Positions 15,216 through 21,764 of a stretch of DNA of 41,812 bases are shown in pieces; within the stretch, counting starts at the first letter, position 1; the number at the start of each line of letters is the position of its first letter. This stretch comes from a virus. The stretch covers positions 1 through 41,812 of IMG/VR virus record IMGVR_UViG_3300001686_000011. The stretch is one strand, 5' to 3'. A program made the translations under genes and the position numbers. The notes beneath the pieces are model-generated. The model was not told where the DNA came from, made no database searches, and saw only the letters and a list, made by a program, of their open reading frames with translations.

Positions 15216-15254
15216 CTTGGCTCTCCTTGGGGCTGTCGTTCTCTTGTAAGGACA

Positions 15255-15283
15255 ACACTACCCCCCTTCCCGATAGGTGTCAA
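15255..15283 (-). promoter_or_regulatory. Family promoter TTGACA-17-TAGTGT
   Basis: TTGACA at 15278-15283 and TAGTGT at 15255-15260 (minus strand). The -35 sits at the exact centre of a perfect 34-bp palindrome (15265-15298). Confidence 0.8.
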
Positions 15284-15298
15284 CACCTATCGGGAAGG
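15265..15298. repeat. Perfect 34-bp palindrome over a promoter
   Basis: Arms 15265-15280 and 15283-15298 (16 bp each) flank a 2-base centre CA. It covers the -35 and most of the spacer. It could be an extended operator, a terminator for the upstream gene, or both. Confidence 0.75.
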
Positions 15299-15346
15299 TC
15301 ACCCAGACGGAGCAGCCGCCCCCCCGGCGGGGCCGGCGTCGCCCGG

Positions 15347-15565
15347 TCAGTCGCAGATGTCGCAGTGGTCGTCACAGTGGACGTCGTGCTCGCACCAGTC
15401 GGTGTCGTCCTTGCCGACGAACTCGAACTCGCTGGCGAACGTCTCGGAGCTCATGACGTCCTCGCGGCCGTCGAAGAGACGGAAGCGCACCGAGCTGTCA
15501 GGCTCATCGGTCAGGCGCTCGACCATCTCGCCGTTCTCGTTCTGGTAGTCAGGGCGGAAGTTCAT
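15347..15565 (-). CDS. Acidic 72-aa protein with Cys/His tail
   Basis: It begins MNFRPDYQNENGEMVE and is strongly acidic. The C-terminus WCEHDVHCDDHCDICD has four Cys and three His, suggesting metal binding. Start supported by AAGGAGACGAC. It has its own promoter and the common leader. A DNA-mimic or metal-binding inhibitor role is possible on charge alone. Confidence 0.6.
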   Translation of the reverse strand: MNFRPDYQNENGEMVERLTDEPDSSVRFRLFDGREDVMSSETFASEFEFVGKDDTDWCEHDVHCDDHCDICD

Positions 15566-15604
15566 GTCGTCTCCTTGGTGGCTGCTCTCTTGCTGACATG
15601 AACT

Positions 15605-15633
15605 ACTCTACCCGGTCCGACGGTGGGTGTCAA
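15605..15633 (-). promoter_or_regulatory. Family promoter TTGACA-17-TAGAGT
   Basis: TTGACA at 15628-15633 and TAGAGT at 15605-15610 (minus strand). Arms 15611-15625 and 15634-15648 (one mismatch in 15) place the whole spacer and -35 in a potential hairpin. Confidence 0.8.
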
Positions 15634-15653
15634 CACCGTCCGACCGGGTCACC

Positions 15654-15995
15654 CTACCGGCCCATCATCTCCGCATGCATGCCAGCATCCAGCAGGACTC
15701 GGGCGGCCCAGTTCATCAGGTCCATGTCAGTGGTGTCCTCACGCAGCGCCAGCAGCTCAGCCAGCGCGCGGCGGTGCAGCTCGTTGCGGTACAACTGGCG
15801 GGCGTAGGCGGCGCAGTATATGGTGTGCTCGCTGCCGTCGCGCTGCAAGCGGTCGTGGTGAATGGCCTGCTCATCGTTCAGGGCCCAGACACTCAGCCAT
15901 TGCAGCTCGTGCGTCTCGTTGGCCGAGGCGGTGTTGGCGGAGTCGATGCCCTCGGCGATGGCGTTCGCTCGGGCGGCCTGGGTACAGATGCTCAT
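15654..15995 (-). CDS. Hypothetical helical 113-aa protein
   Basis: It begins MSICTQAARANAIAEGID and is almost entirely alpha-helical with Ala/Leu/Arg repeats (RNELHRRALAELLAL). No family is recognised. It is a monocistronic unit with promoter 16038-16066, the shared leader and CCAAGGAGA site, ending directly before the next promoter palindrome. Confidence 0.6.
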   Translation of the reverse strand: MSICTQAARANAIAEGIDSANTASANETHELQWLSVWALNDEQAIHHDRLQRDGSEHTIYCAAYARQLYRNELHRRALAELLALREDTTDMDLMNWAARVLLDAGMHAEMMGR

Positions 15996-16037
15996 TTCGG
16001 TCTCCTTGGGGCTGCTCTGGCTGGCCTGACAAGAAGA

Positions 16038-16066
16038 ACATTACCCCGCCTAGTATTGGGTGTCAA
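16038..16066 (-). promoter_or_regulatory. Family promoter TTGACA-17-TAATGT
   Basis: TTGACA at 16061-16066 and TAATGT at 16038-16043 (minus strand). The core GGGTGT-CA-ACACCC is a 14-bp palindrome. Confidence 0.8.
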
Positions 16067-16104
16067 CACCCGACCGCCGGGCCACCCGAATGGAGCAAAG
16101 AAGC

Positions 16105-16138
16105 GGCCCGCCCAACCGTTGCACCGGCCGGGCGGGCC
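16105..16138 (-). terminator. 9-bp hairpin terminator with T-rich tail
   Basis: GGCCCGCCC (16105-16113) pairs with GGGCGGGCC (16130-16138). The minus strand continues GCTTCTTTGC. It ends the operon running from 17458 to 16192. Confidence 0.65.
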
Positions 16139-16191
16139 TCATTCGGCCGGGTGAGACGGTGCGCGAACACCCCACGGCCAGGTCTACGCGG

Positions 16192-16365
16192 TCACGCCCT
16201 TCTGAGGTCGGTCTGCGGGTAGAGCCCTGATGTGTCGTTGTCCCAATCCACCCAGTAGCGCCGCTGGTGGGTGCCGACCCTGTGCCAACCGCGCACGGTG
16301 CCGCGGCGACGCATGAACCATCCGCGGTCGGACACTCGGTCGCCCACGCCGTACCTGTTCCTCAC
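16192..16365 (-). CDS. Small SH3-like basic protein
   Basis: This 57-aa ORF starts at GTG (GTGA overlap). VGDRVSDRGWFMRRRGTV and RRYWVDWDNDTSGLY alternate charged turns and aromatic strands, as in small SH3 or KOW-like barrels that bind nucleic acid or peptides. The fold is inferred from pattern. Last gene of its operon before a terminator. Confidence 0.5.
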   Translation of the reverse strand: MRNRYGVGDRVSDRGWFMRRRGTVRGWHRVGTHQRRYWVDWDNDTSGLYPQTDLRRA

Positions 16366-16529
16366 GCCGGTCGCAGCGGGCGGCGCACCCGGCGGGTTGG
16401 GCCGAACTGGCGGTCGGCGCGGCGCAGTGCCTCCCATTCGATGGCCTGCGCACGCGACGCCGGCTTCTGGCCGGTGTACAGGGCCAGGGCCCGTTCCATG
16501 ACTGCGCGCTGTCTGCGGGTCAGGTTCAC
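16362..16529 (-). CDS. 55-aa basic helical protein
   Basis: GTG overlaps the upstream stop. The product (VNLTRRQRAVMERALALY...) is helical and Arg-rich, ending TRRVRRPLRPA. Possibly nucleic-acid binding; no family recognised. Confidence 0.5.
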   Translation of the reverse strand: MNLTRRQRAVMERALALYTGQKPASRAQAIEWEALRRADRQFGPTRRVRRPLRPA

Positions 16530-16717
16530 TTCGTTCCCCTTCCGATGATCTCGACGTCGGTCGCCCCGGGGTGCCGCTTCTCTGCGACCGATTTGGCCCA
16601 CGCCTCGGACGGAAGGTTGCCCTGCCAGCTGACGGGCGCGTCGGCCCAGAACAAGGCAGCCCTGCCGGACCGCTTCACGTATCCGATCTTGATGCGCTGG
16701 CCGGACGCCTTGCTCAC
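16526..16717 (-). CDS. 63-aa hypothetical protein
   Basis: GTG start in GTGA overlap. VSKASGQRIKIGYVKRSGRA is followed by an aromatic stretch (ALFWADAPVSWQGNLP) and KRHPGATDVEIIGRGTK. Beta-rich; function unknown. Couples to genes on both sides. Confidence 0.5.
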   Translation of the reverse strand: MSKASGQRIKIGYVKRSGRAALFWADAPVSWQGNLPSEAWAKSVAEKRHPGATDVEIIGRGTK

Positions 16718-16872
16718 TTCGAACCGCCCTTGGGCCGGTGGTGCTCGGTGAAGCTCTGATAGATCTTGTCACCGTGCAGGCGGCACTTGCCCTTGCGGAG
16801 CGGCCGCCCGCAGGTGGCGTTGCGCACCAGGGCGCGGCACACGCCGGCCGCCTTCGCCTTCTCCGTGCTCAT
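16714..16872 (-). CDS. Small zinc-binding-like protein
   Basis: This 52-aa protein (MSTEKAKAAG...) has VCRALVRNATCGRPLRKGKC followed by RLH, three Cys and a His spaced like a small zinc knuckle. Start 16872 has GGAAAGG at proper spacing; ATG 16878 overlaps that site and is less likely. Confidence 0.55.
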   Translation of the reverse strand: MSTEKAKAAGVCRALVRNATCGRPLRKGKCRLHGDKIYQSFTEHHRPKGGSK

Positions 16873-16939
16873 GATCATCCTTTCCTGCTGGCCGGACCAG
16901 CGTTCGTCGTCTACCGATTCACCCTGCAACACACATATT

Positions 16940-17458
16940 TCACCGACCGAGCGCCCTCTTGTTCTGCCGCGCGACGATCTTCCGCAGCGCCGCCCACTGC
17001 TCAGCAGACAGCTGCTCGACATCGCGCAGTTCGTGCATGGCCATCACCACCGACACGCGGAACTGGTCATATGCAGTCCGCTCCCGGTCCAGCACCTCGA
17101 AGGTGCGACGGCTATACTCCGCCTGCTCTCGCATCTGCCTGTCGACCTCGGGGGCGTCCAGGCCCACATGTTGGATCAGCAGCTCACGCGCCGCTGCCTG
17201 CCCCTCGGCAGCCTTCGACCGGGCGCGGTCAGCCTCGACCATGAGATGTCCATTCGAGGACTCCAGACGACTGATGCGCCCCTCTCGCTCGCGCGCCCGC
17301 TCTGCCATGCTGGCCACCACTCCCGCGGCAGTGTGCAGCAGGTCGCGCAGTCTTCGTACCCGCTGCTTGTCCAAGGTCAACTGCGGATATGCGTCCGCGT
17401 CGACCAGCTCGCGCAGCTCGCGTGCAGCCTCGATCAGATCCGACTCAGTGTGGCTCAT
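16940..17458 (-). CDS. Coiled-coil protein, hypothetical
   Basis: This 172-aa protein (MSHTESDLIEAARELRELVD...) is charged and helical nearly throughout; residues 52-115 give heptad-like patterns (MAERAREREGRISRLESSNG). It resembles coiled-coil phage proteins of unknown role. It is the first gene after a strong hairpin at 17476-17508, reached by readthrough or an unseen promoter. Confidence 0.6.
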   Translation of the reverse strand: MSHTESDLIEAARELRELVDADAYPQLTLDKQRVRRLRDLLHTAAGVVASMAERAREREGRISRLESSNGHLMVEADRARSKAAEGQAAARELLIQHVGLDAPEVDRQMREQAEYSRRTFEVLDRERTAYDQFRVSVVMAMHELRDVEQLSAEQWAALRKIVARQNKRALGR

Positions 17459-17475
17459 GCTCTCTCCGTCCCGGT

Positions 17476-17508
17476 GCCGGGGCGGCCGCGGTGTGCGGCC
17501 GCCCCGGC
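17476..17508 (-). terminator. 14-bp perfect GC hairpin
   Basis: GCCGGGGCGGCCGC (17476-17489) pairs exactly with 17495-17508 around GGTGT. It lies between the 17905 and 17458 genes; with no family promoter downstream it may act as an attenuator rather than a full stop. Confidence 0.6.
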
Positions 17509-17512
17509 GCGT

Positions 17513-17905
17513 TCAGCACGCGAAGGTGTCGTGCTGGTCCTGCATGCCGGCAGCCCAGACGGGCGACGTCACGGCGTCGAGGGCGAAGCCGAGGGCCGCT
17601 TCGATGCCGCGGAAGCCGTCCGCCAGGACCAGCGAGCCGTCACCGGCCTGCACGTCCCACCGGTTCCACTCGGCAGCGACCACGGCAACGGTCTTGAGGA
17701 CTCGCACCTCGAAGTCGTCGTCGAGCTCGATCAGGCGCAGCACCCACGTACCCGCGGCGGGCAGCCATGCCTCGACGTGCGCCGCGCCGATCCCGAAGGA
17801 AGTGTCGGTGCCGGTCGCGTACTCGGCGATGTTGCGCACGGTCTGCGCGAAGCGCTGGGCGGACGTCTTGGTGGCGGTGGGGGCGATGGTGGTCGTGATG
17901 GACAT
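17513..17905 (-). CDS. Hypothetical 130-aa protein
   Basis: It begins MSITTTIAPTATKTSAQRFA and alternates strands and helices (TWVLRLIELDDDFEVRVL, GFRGIEAALGFALDAV). One Cys is the last residue. No family recognised. It has its own promoter (17949-17977) with a 40-nt leader, and a downstream hairpin. Confidence 0.6.
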   Translation of the reverse strand: MSITTTIAPTATKTSAQRFAQTVRNIAEYATGTDTSFGIGAAHVEAWLPAAGTWVLRLIELDDDFEVRVLKTVAVVAAEWNRWDVQAGDGSLVLADGFRGIEAALGFALDAVTSPVWAAGMQDQHDTFAC

Positions 17906-17948
17906 TTCGGCCTGCCTTTCGGGCTGTGTGGTTGGCCTGACCTGAACT

Positions 17949-17977
17949 ACATTACCCCACCATGCGATGGGTGTCAA
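17949..17977 (-). promoter_or_regulatory. Family promoter TTGACA-17-TAATGT
   Basis: TTGACA at 17972-17977 and TAATGT at 17949-17954 (minus strand), with GGTGT-CA-ACACC core. It drives the 17905 gene. Confidence 0.8.
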
Positions 17978-17995
17978 CACCGACCGGGGTACTGG

Positions 17996-18295
17996 TCACC
18001 AGCCCTGCGAAATCTCCAGGTCGCTGGCGTAATGCTGCGGCCCGAAGCACAACGATGCCGACATGCCGTGTTCGCAGGTCGGGTTGAGCAACCCCCACAA
18101 GATCGGGTACCGGGCCGGCCGCTGCATCAGGTCGCCATCCTCGGGAATGTGAAATGCGTGCGTCGCTCCCCTCTGCTCGACGTACGCCACGGCCGACGCC
18201 TCGGCGTCTGCGTAGGCGTGCCCCTCGAAGGTCACAAGATAGGTGTTGCGGTTGTCGCAGTGATGGGCCTCAAGAGTGATCTTCGCGAGCTGCAT
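17996..18295 (-). CDS. Hypothetical protein behind a structured leader
   Basis: This 99-aa protein (MQLAKITLEAHHCDNRNTYLV...) has a mixed alpha/beta pattern with YADAEASAVAYVEQRG and a late Cys/His segment (NPTCEHGMSASLCFG). No family is recognised. The nearest promoter is 220 bases upstream, leaving a long 5' region folded into a closed structure (18329-18506). Expression may be controlled by that leader, or it may simply follow an independent RNA. ATG 18295 is chosen; an in-frame extension reaches 18331. Confidence 0.6.
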   Translation of the reverse strand: MQLAKITLEAHHCDNRNTYLVTFEGHAYADAEASAVAYVEQRGATHAFHIPEDGDLMQRPARYPILWGLLNPTCEHGMSASLCFGPQHYASDLEISQGW

Positions 18296-18328
18296 GTCTT
18301 GGCCTGCCTTCGGACTGTGCGATTGGGC

Positions 18329-18506
18329 CAACAGCAGAGCGGATGGGCGATGGGGACCAGGACGACCGTCTCACGGTTTCATCCCGCTGAGCTCGCGACC
18401 CTTGCCTCTGTCCGTAGCCTTTCGGCTACCGGGCTGTTCAGGCGTTGCGTTGCCCGGCCTACTTGCTGCCGGTGCTCCCTGGTGATCCCCATCCGCTCTG
18501 CTGTTG
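18329..18506 (-). ncRNA. Structured RNA closed by a 19-bp helix
   Basis: CAACAGCAGAGCGGATGGG is the 5' arm (18506-18488 on the minus strand) and pairs exactly with 18347-18329. The helix extends inward with ACCAGG/CCTGGT. Inside are GTAGCC-GAAA-GGCTAC (a GNRA-type loop), CCGGGC...GCCCGG with 17-nt loop, and ACCG-TGAGA-CGGT. The promoter at 18515-18543 would start RNA within 1-2 nt of the closing helix, so both ends are fixed by structure. It is either a small RNA or the leader of the 18295 gene; I recognise no riboswitch class. Confidence 0.65.
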
Positions 18507-18514
18507 TGAGAACG

Positions 18515-18543
18515 ACGTTACCCCATAATACGCCGGGTGTCAA
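18515..18543 (-). promoter_or_regulatory. Family promoter TTGACA-17-TAACGT
   Basis: TTGACA at 18538-18543 and TAACGT at 18515-18520 (minus strand). GTTACCCCA (18517-18525) and TGGGGTAAC (18553-18561) form inverted repeats spanning it, with the left arm inside the -10. Confidence 0.8.
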
Positions 18544-18563
18544 CACACATGGTGGGGTAACTT

Positions 18564-18758
18564 TCAGTAGTCGCGCGGCTTCAGTGCCCGACGCTTGCCG
18601 CCCTTCGCCTTCGCACACGCCGTGCACATGACGAACCGGGCCGCCCCAAACCCGAACGAGCCACCCGCCATGCTGACCAACCACACAGCCGTGCGCGTGC
18701 TGCACATCTGGCACTTCGGCAGCGGCTTGACACCGTCGTCATCCATCTGGCGGCCCAT
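18564..18758 (-). CDS. Zinc-ribbon-like protein, tandem paralogue B
   Basis: This 64-aa protein has CQMC near residue 16 and CTAC near residue 45, spaced as in a four-Cys zinc ribbon, and a shared C-terminal RALKPRDY. It parallels the preceding 64-aa gene in length, Cys positions and ends, indicating tandem duplication. Start 18758 is in ATGA overlap. Confidence 0.65.
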   Translation of the reverse strand: MGRQMDDDGVKPLPKCQMCSTRTAVWLVSMAGGSFGFGAARFVMCTACAKAKGGKRRALKPRDY

Positions 18759-18952
18759 CAGTACTCCCTCGGCTTCAGTGCGCGCACCGTGCCCTCCTTG
18801 CGGAACTGCCGCGCGCACTGCGAGCACATCGCCAACCGTGCCGTCTTCATGTCCGGCGGCCCCCACGTCACCATCCACGACGCCAACCGGCCGCAGCTCT
18901 GGCTGCACGGCGGCCGCGGCTTCAAGCCCGCATCGTCCGCGTGTCCGCCCAT
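18758..18952 (-). CDS. Zinc-ribbon-like protein, tandem paralogue A
   Basis: This 64-aa protein begins MGGHADDAGLKPRPPC and carries an N-terminal CSQSC and a later CSQC (MCSQCARQF), ending RALKPREY. It is a paralogue of the next gene. Four Cys suggest one structural zinc. Both ends overlap neighbours by 4 bases. Confidence 0.65.
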   Translation of the reverse strand: MGGHADDAGLKPRPPCSQSCGRLASWMVTWGPPDMKTARLAMCSQCARQFRKEGTVRALKPREY

Positions 18953-19203
18953 CAGCCACCCCTCAGCTTCTTGATCGAGGCCTCGTTCAATGTCAGCGCC
19001 CAAGCCGGCCACGAAGCCATACCCAGGCCCTGCCCAGATCGGGCGCACGGCTTGCCGGGCCCGAACATCGCGTCAGCCCGCCGCTTATGCTTCTCGTACC
19101 AGAACCCCGCCAACTTGCGGCTGGTCGGCTCTTCGAACACGGCAGTGGTGGTCTCCCCGCAGAACGGGCACGTCTGGCCTGGCTTCTTGTGCCGCTTCGC
19201 CAT
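18952..19203 (-). CDS. Zinc-ribbon-like 83-aa protein
   Basis: It starts MAKRHKKPGQTCPFCGETTT. CPFC at residues 12-15 is a typical knuckle; a later Cys (KPCARSG) may complete the site. The tail has a Trp-rich stretch (MASWPAWALTL). The start overlaps the upstream stop (TGATG). Function unknown. Confidence 0.6.
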   Translation of the reverse strand: MAKRHKKPGQTCPFCGETTTAVFEEPTSRKLAGFWYEKHKRRADAMFGPGKPCARSGQGLGMASWPAWALTLNEASIKKLRGG

Positions 19204-19427
19204 CAGCTGAACTTCTTATCGACGCCACGGGAAGCCCAGACCGGGAAGAGCGGACTGGCGTAGTCGACTCGGCCGTCAGGGCACTTCTTGTGCCCCGAGC
19301 CGCTCTTCGAGCTGTGGCCGCGGTACTTGACGTAGCAGAGCTCCGCACGGCTCCGCACGGTCACCACCACCTGGAGCGGCTTGTCGCAGTTGGGGCAGTG
19401 CATCCACCCCTTGATCAGGTCGGCCAC
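19203..19427 (-). CDS. Zinc-ribbon-like 74-aa protein
   Basis: GTG at 19427 opens VADLIKGWMHCPNCDKPLQ. CPNC with later Cys (ELCYVKYRG and HKKCPDG) fits a four-Cys site. The C-terminus YASPLFPVWASRGVDKKFS is aromatic and basic. It lies in a run of seven small overlapping genes from one promoter. Confidence 0.6.
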   Translation of the reverse strand: MADLIKGWMHCPNCDKPLQVVVTVRSRAELCYVKYRGHSSKSGSGHKKCPDGRVDYASPLFPVWASRGVDKKFS

Positions 19428-19429
19428 GG

Positions 19430-19702
19430 TCAGTCCACCTCGTGGATGTGCTTGTATTTCGTGGCGGCAGCCGTCTGGCACGAACTCTTGGCGTGCACGT
19501 TACCGCGACCATTCTTGATCGGCTTGCCACAGCCGATGCAGAGCGTGCCGCCCTTCCCCAGGACTTTCTTCGTCTTGTGCCGGCCCATGACGCTCTTCGG
19601 GTTGACGGCGTCCTTCACGTCGTCGACCTTGCCCCTGACGGCGTCCTTCGCCTTGCCCCGCAGCGTCTCGCCGCGGCCAGTGGTCAACCAGCCCATGATC
19701 AC
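19430..19702 (-). CDS. Hypothetical 90-aa protein with Cys/His site
   Basis: It reads MGWLTTGRGETLRGKAKD from ATG 19696; GTG 19702 is an alternative two codons earlier. The N-terminal half is a charged amphipathic helix (GKAKDAVRGKVDDVKDAV); the second half has CIGCGKPIKNGRGNVHAKSSC, a C-C-H-C metal site. The helix pattern recalls CsbD-like repeats but is too short to call. Confidence 0.6.
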   Translation of the reverse strand: MIMGWLTTGRGETLRGKAKDAVRGKVDDVKDAVNPKSVMGRHKTKKVLGKGGTLCIGCGKPIKNGRGNVHAKSSCQTAAATKYKHIHEVD

Positions 19703-19707
19703 ATTCC

Positions 19708-19887
19708 TTAGTGGTTGATTCGCTTGAGGTCTTCGGGCCCGAGGCCGTGTTCTCCGTACCAGGCTTGCAAGCAGCCGGCGCAGAGCTGGTCACGGGTCAG
19801 CTTGCCGCGGCGTCGCTTCTTCTCGACGTAGAGCGCGGCACGCTTCTTGCACATATCGCACAGCTCGTTGTTCTGTTGGGCACACAT
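19708..19887 (-). CDS. 59-aa zinc-finger-like protein
   Basis: It begins MCAQQNNELCDMCKKRAALY and has a second pair CAGC near residue 36, giving a C-x2-C...C-x2-C ribbon, with a basic loop (KKRRRGKLTRDQ). It is in the operon from promoter 20186-20214. Nucleic-acid binding is plausible from charge. Confidence 0.6.
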   Translation of the reverse strand: MCAQQNNELCDMCKKRAALYVEKKRRRGKLTRDQLCAGCLQAWYGEHGLGPEDLKRINH

Positions 19888-19969
19888 CGGATGTCTTCTC
19901 CGCCGGGTGTCGGCAATCACGGGGGTAAGACCACGCTGAGGCGTGGCGGCCTCTGGATTGATCGGATGT

Positions 19970-20152
19970 CTAGCGGCGACGGCGTCGCAGCTCGGCTTCG
20001 ATCTTGCGGATGATGCGCGTGTGGTTGCGCACGAGCTCGGCTCGGGTTGCGCGGTCCTTGACCAGTCGCGCCGCGGCCCGTGAGTTGACTTCGCCGCGGC
20101 GAAGTATCTCCAGGTCTTTGATGGTGACGCTGGCGTAGGGGTTGTCGGCCAT
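19970..20152 (-). CDS. 60-aa basic helical protein
   Basis: ATG 20152 follows AGAGAGCAGCCAG. MADNPYASVTIKDLEILRRG is followed by a long Arg-rich helix ending RKIEAELRRRRR. First gene of its operon. Likely nucleic-acid or protein binding; no family recognised. Confidence 0.55.
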   Translation of the reverse strand: MADNPYASVTIKDLEILRRGEVNSRAAARLVKDRATRAELVRNHTRIIRKIEAELRRRRR

Positions 20153-20185
20153 CTGGCTGCTCTCTCTTCGCTGGTGACAACCCCT

Positions 20186-20214
20186 ACACTACCCGTCTTC
20201 ACCGGCGGTGTCAA
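20186..20214 (-). promoter_or_regulatory. Family promoter TTGACA-17-TAGTGT
   Basis: TTGACA at 20209-20214 and TAGTGT at 20186-20191 (minus strand). It drives the seven-gene run 20152-18564. The -35 lies 3 bases before the 20544 gene stop region. Confidence 0.8.
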
Positions 20215-20217
20215 CAC

Positions 20218-20544
20218 TCATTGTGACGCCAGGTGCCAATGATCACCGAGCACTTCCCGCCCGTACGCCATCCGGCACTCATACGGGCGCAATGCTCCCC
20301 TGCCTTCCAACTGCGCCATCAGGGCGTCCGCCGCGACCGCAGCCGCCTGAGTCCGGAATGCCGGCTTCACACGGCCACTCTGCTGCCGGCACATCCACAA
20401 GCGTGCCACCGTCGGATGCGTGATCGCGTACCGCAGCAGGATGTCCCGTCGTGCGGCGTGGGCTGTTCCCGCCCGCTGCTCGTCTAGGCGCACCTCACGC
20501 TGCTTGCGGCCCGATCGGTCACCGTAGCCGCGGTGGCGGCTCAT
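20218..20544 (-). CDS. Hypothetical 108-aa basic protein
   Basis: ATG 20544 overlaps the upstream stop (ATGA). MSRHRGYGDRSGRKQREVRL is very basic; the centre is helical (DILLRYAITHPTVARLWM) and the C-terminus ends YGREVLGDHWHLASQ. No family recognised. Confidence 0.55.
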   Translation of the reverse strand: MSRHRGYGDRSGRKQREVRLDEQRAGTAHAARRDILLRYAITHPTVARLWMCRQQSGRVKPAFRTQAAAVAADALMAQLEGRGALRPYECRMAYGREVLGDHWHLASQ

Positions 20545-20753
20545 GCCAGCCAGTGCGCCGCGAACGCGACGCCAAGGTCCAGGCCGACCGTGACGATCAT
20601 GCCGCCAAGCCACTTCCACATGTCGATCGACAGCGGCTTTCGGATGATCCACTGGCGGTACCACGTGCGCAGCAGGTCGCCGAGCGTGTCGACGGTCAGG
20701 GCGGCGGCAAGGACGACAGCGGCCCAGAAGCCCGCCGTGGCAACGGCGTTCAC
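20541..20753 (-). CDS. Membrane protein with two TM segments
   Basis: GTG 20753 opens VNAVATAGFWAAVVLAAALTV (TM 1), a loop with basic and Trp residues (LLRTWYRQWIIRKPL), then TM 2 (WLGGMIVTVGLDLGVAFAA). At 70 aa with two TM helices it fits small phage membrane proteins, including holins, without proof. Confidence 0.6.
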   Translation of the reverse strand: MNAVATAGFWAAVVLAAALTVDTLGDLLRTWYRQWIIRKPLSIDMWKWLGGMIVTVGLDLGVAFAAHWLA

Positions 20754-21208
20754 TCGCCGCGCCCGCTGCCCGAGGTGTCGGCCGTGGCCTGCGCCACCCT
20801 GGCCAGCATGATCTTGTGGTTGAGGTGGCTGGCCAGGGCCTGGGCCGCGTCATCGGCGTCGCCCAGGCTGACCGTGGCAACCACCCGATCCCCAGGTTCC
20901 GCCGCGGTGTCGACGACGTACCAGGTGCCCAGGCCGCCGGTGCCGCGGGTGCCCTGCTCTGCCTGGTAGCGGTCGCAGAGCAGCCAGGACCACAGGTCGC
21001 GCTGGTGGGCGAACATGGCGGCGATGTGGCGGCTGAGCGTTTCGGGCTCGGTGCGGACGGCGGCGGCTAGCGCGACACCCAGGGGGCCGTACTGCTCGGC
21101 GAGCTTGTCGACGGCGGCCAGCAGGTTGGGATCGAAGGTGTGGTCGGTGTAGCCGCAGTCGAGCAGGATGTCTGCGAGGTTGTGTGGCTGGTCGGCGTGG
21201 TGTTCCAT
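20750..21208 (-). CDS. Hypothetical 152-aa protein
   Basis: It begins MEHHADQPHNLADILLDCGY. It alternates helices and strands, with a central WSWLLCDRYQAEQG and later WYVVDTAAEPGDRVVATVSL. No family is recognised. First gene of the operon from 21247-21275. Confidence 0.6.
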   Translation of the reverse strand: MEHHADQPHNLADILLDCGYTDHTFDPNLLAAVDKLAEQYGPLGVALAAAVRTEPETLSRHIAAMFAHQRDLWSWLLCDRYQAEQGTRGTGGLGTWYVVDTAAEPGDRVVATVSLGDADDAAQALASHLNHKIMLARVAQATADTSGSGRGE

Positions 21209-21246
21209 GTCGCTTCTTTCGTTGGGGGGCAACGCTTGCGCGGTTG

Positions 21247-21275
21247 ACGTTACACACTTTCGACGGGTGTGTCAA
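21247..21275 (-). promoter_or_regulatory. Family promoter TTGACA-17-TAACGT
   Basis: TTGACA at 21270-21275 and TAACGT at 21247-21252 (minus strand). It lies wholly inside the last codons of the 21612 gene; the -10 provides that gene's TAA stop. Confidence 0.8.
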
Positions 21276-21612
21276 CACGCTCCCACTTGCCGTTCGCCCA
21301 CCGAAGCAGGCCGTCACCGAGCGGGATCACTGCGCCCTCCACCGGGGCCGCCAACTTCACCTCCGCCCCCCACCGGCCGTGCTCATTGCCGAACGCCGCC
21401 TCCAGCGTCGACAGCGCCATAAACTCGCGATCCGCCGGCCGCACCCGCCACGCACGCAGCACCGAGTCCACATGCTGCGCCAGCTCCGCCGTCAGCTGCC
21501 AGGCGGCGTGCACCGTGGCGTCCGTCATCGCCAGCACCGACACCTCGCGGTTGTCCGCCAAGTACCGATCGGCGACACCGCCCACTAGATCGAATGGGAA
21601 CGGCTCGGTCAC
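21250..21612 (-). CDS. Hypothetical 120-aa protein
   Basis: GTG 21612 overlaps the upstream stop. VTEPFPFDLVGGVADRYLAD leads into a helical region (AWQLTAELAQHVDSVLRAW) and a strand-rich C-terminus. Its last codons encode the next promoter, so coding and regulatory constraint coincide. Confidence 0.6.
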   Translation of the reverse strand: MTEPFPFDLVGGVADRYLADNREVSVLAMTDATVHAAWQLTAELAQHVDSVLRAWRVRPADREFMALSTLEAAFGNEHGRWGAEVKLAAPVEGAVIPLGDGLLRWANGKWERVDTPVESV

Positions 21613-21764
21613 TTCTCCCCCAACTGTCGGCGCAGGCGCGCAACCCGCCGACCGCATGTGACGTGCGCCAGCTTCGAGGCGTCCCTCGGGTCTTTGCGGA
21701 CCTGCGTGCCCTTGCTGTATTCGCGGCCGCACACCGCGCACCTGCCGTCCGCCGTCGCCTTCAC
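21609..21764 (-). CDS. 51-aa zinc-binding-like protein
   Basis: GTG 21764 (GTGA overlap). VKATADGRCAVCGREYSKGT carries CAVC, and HVTCGRRVARLRRQLGEK adds His and Cys with a basic tail. A single zinc knuckle is likely. Confidence 0.55.
   Translation of the reverse strand: MKATADGRCAVCGREYSKGTQVRKDPRDASKLAHVTCGRRVARLRRQLGEK

Noticed and set aside
16766-18631. A 621-codon plus-strand frame
   Set aside because: It crosses several minus-strand genes, promoters and the structured RNA; composition is Arg/Ser/His-rich with no domain.
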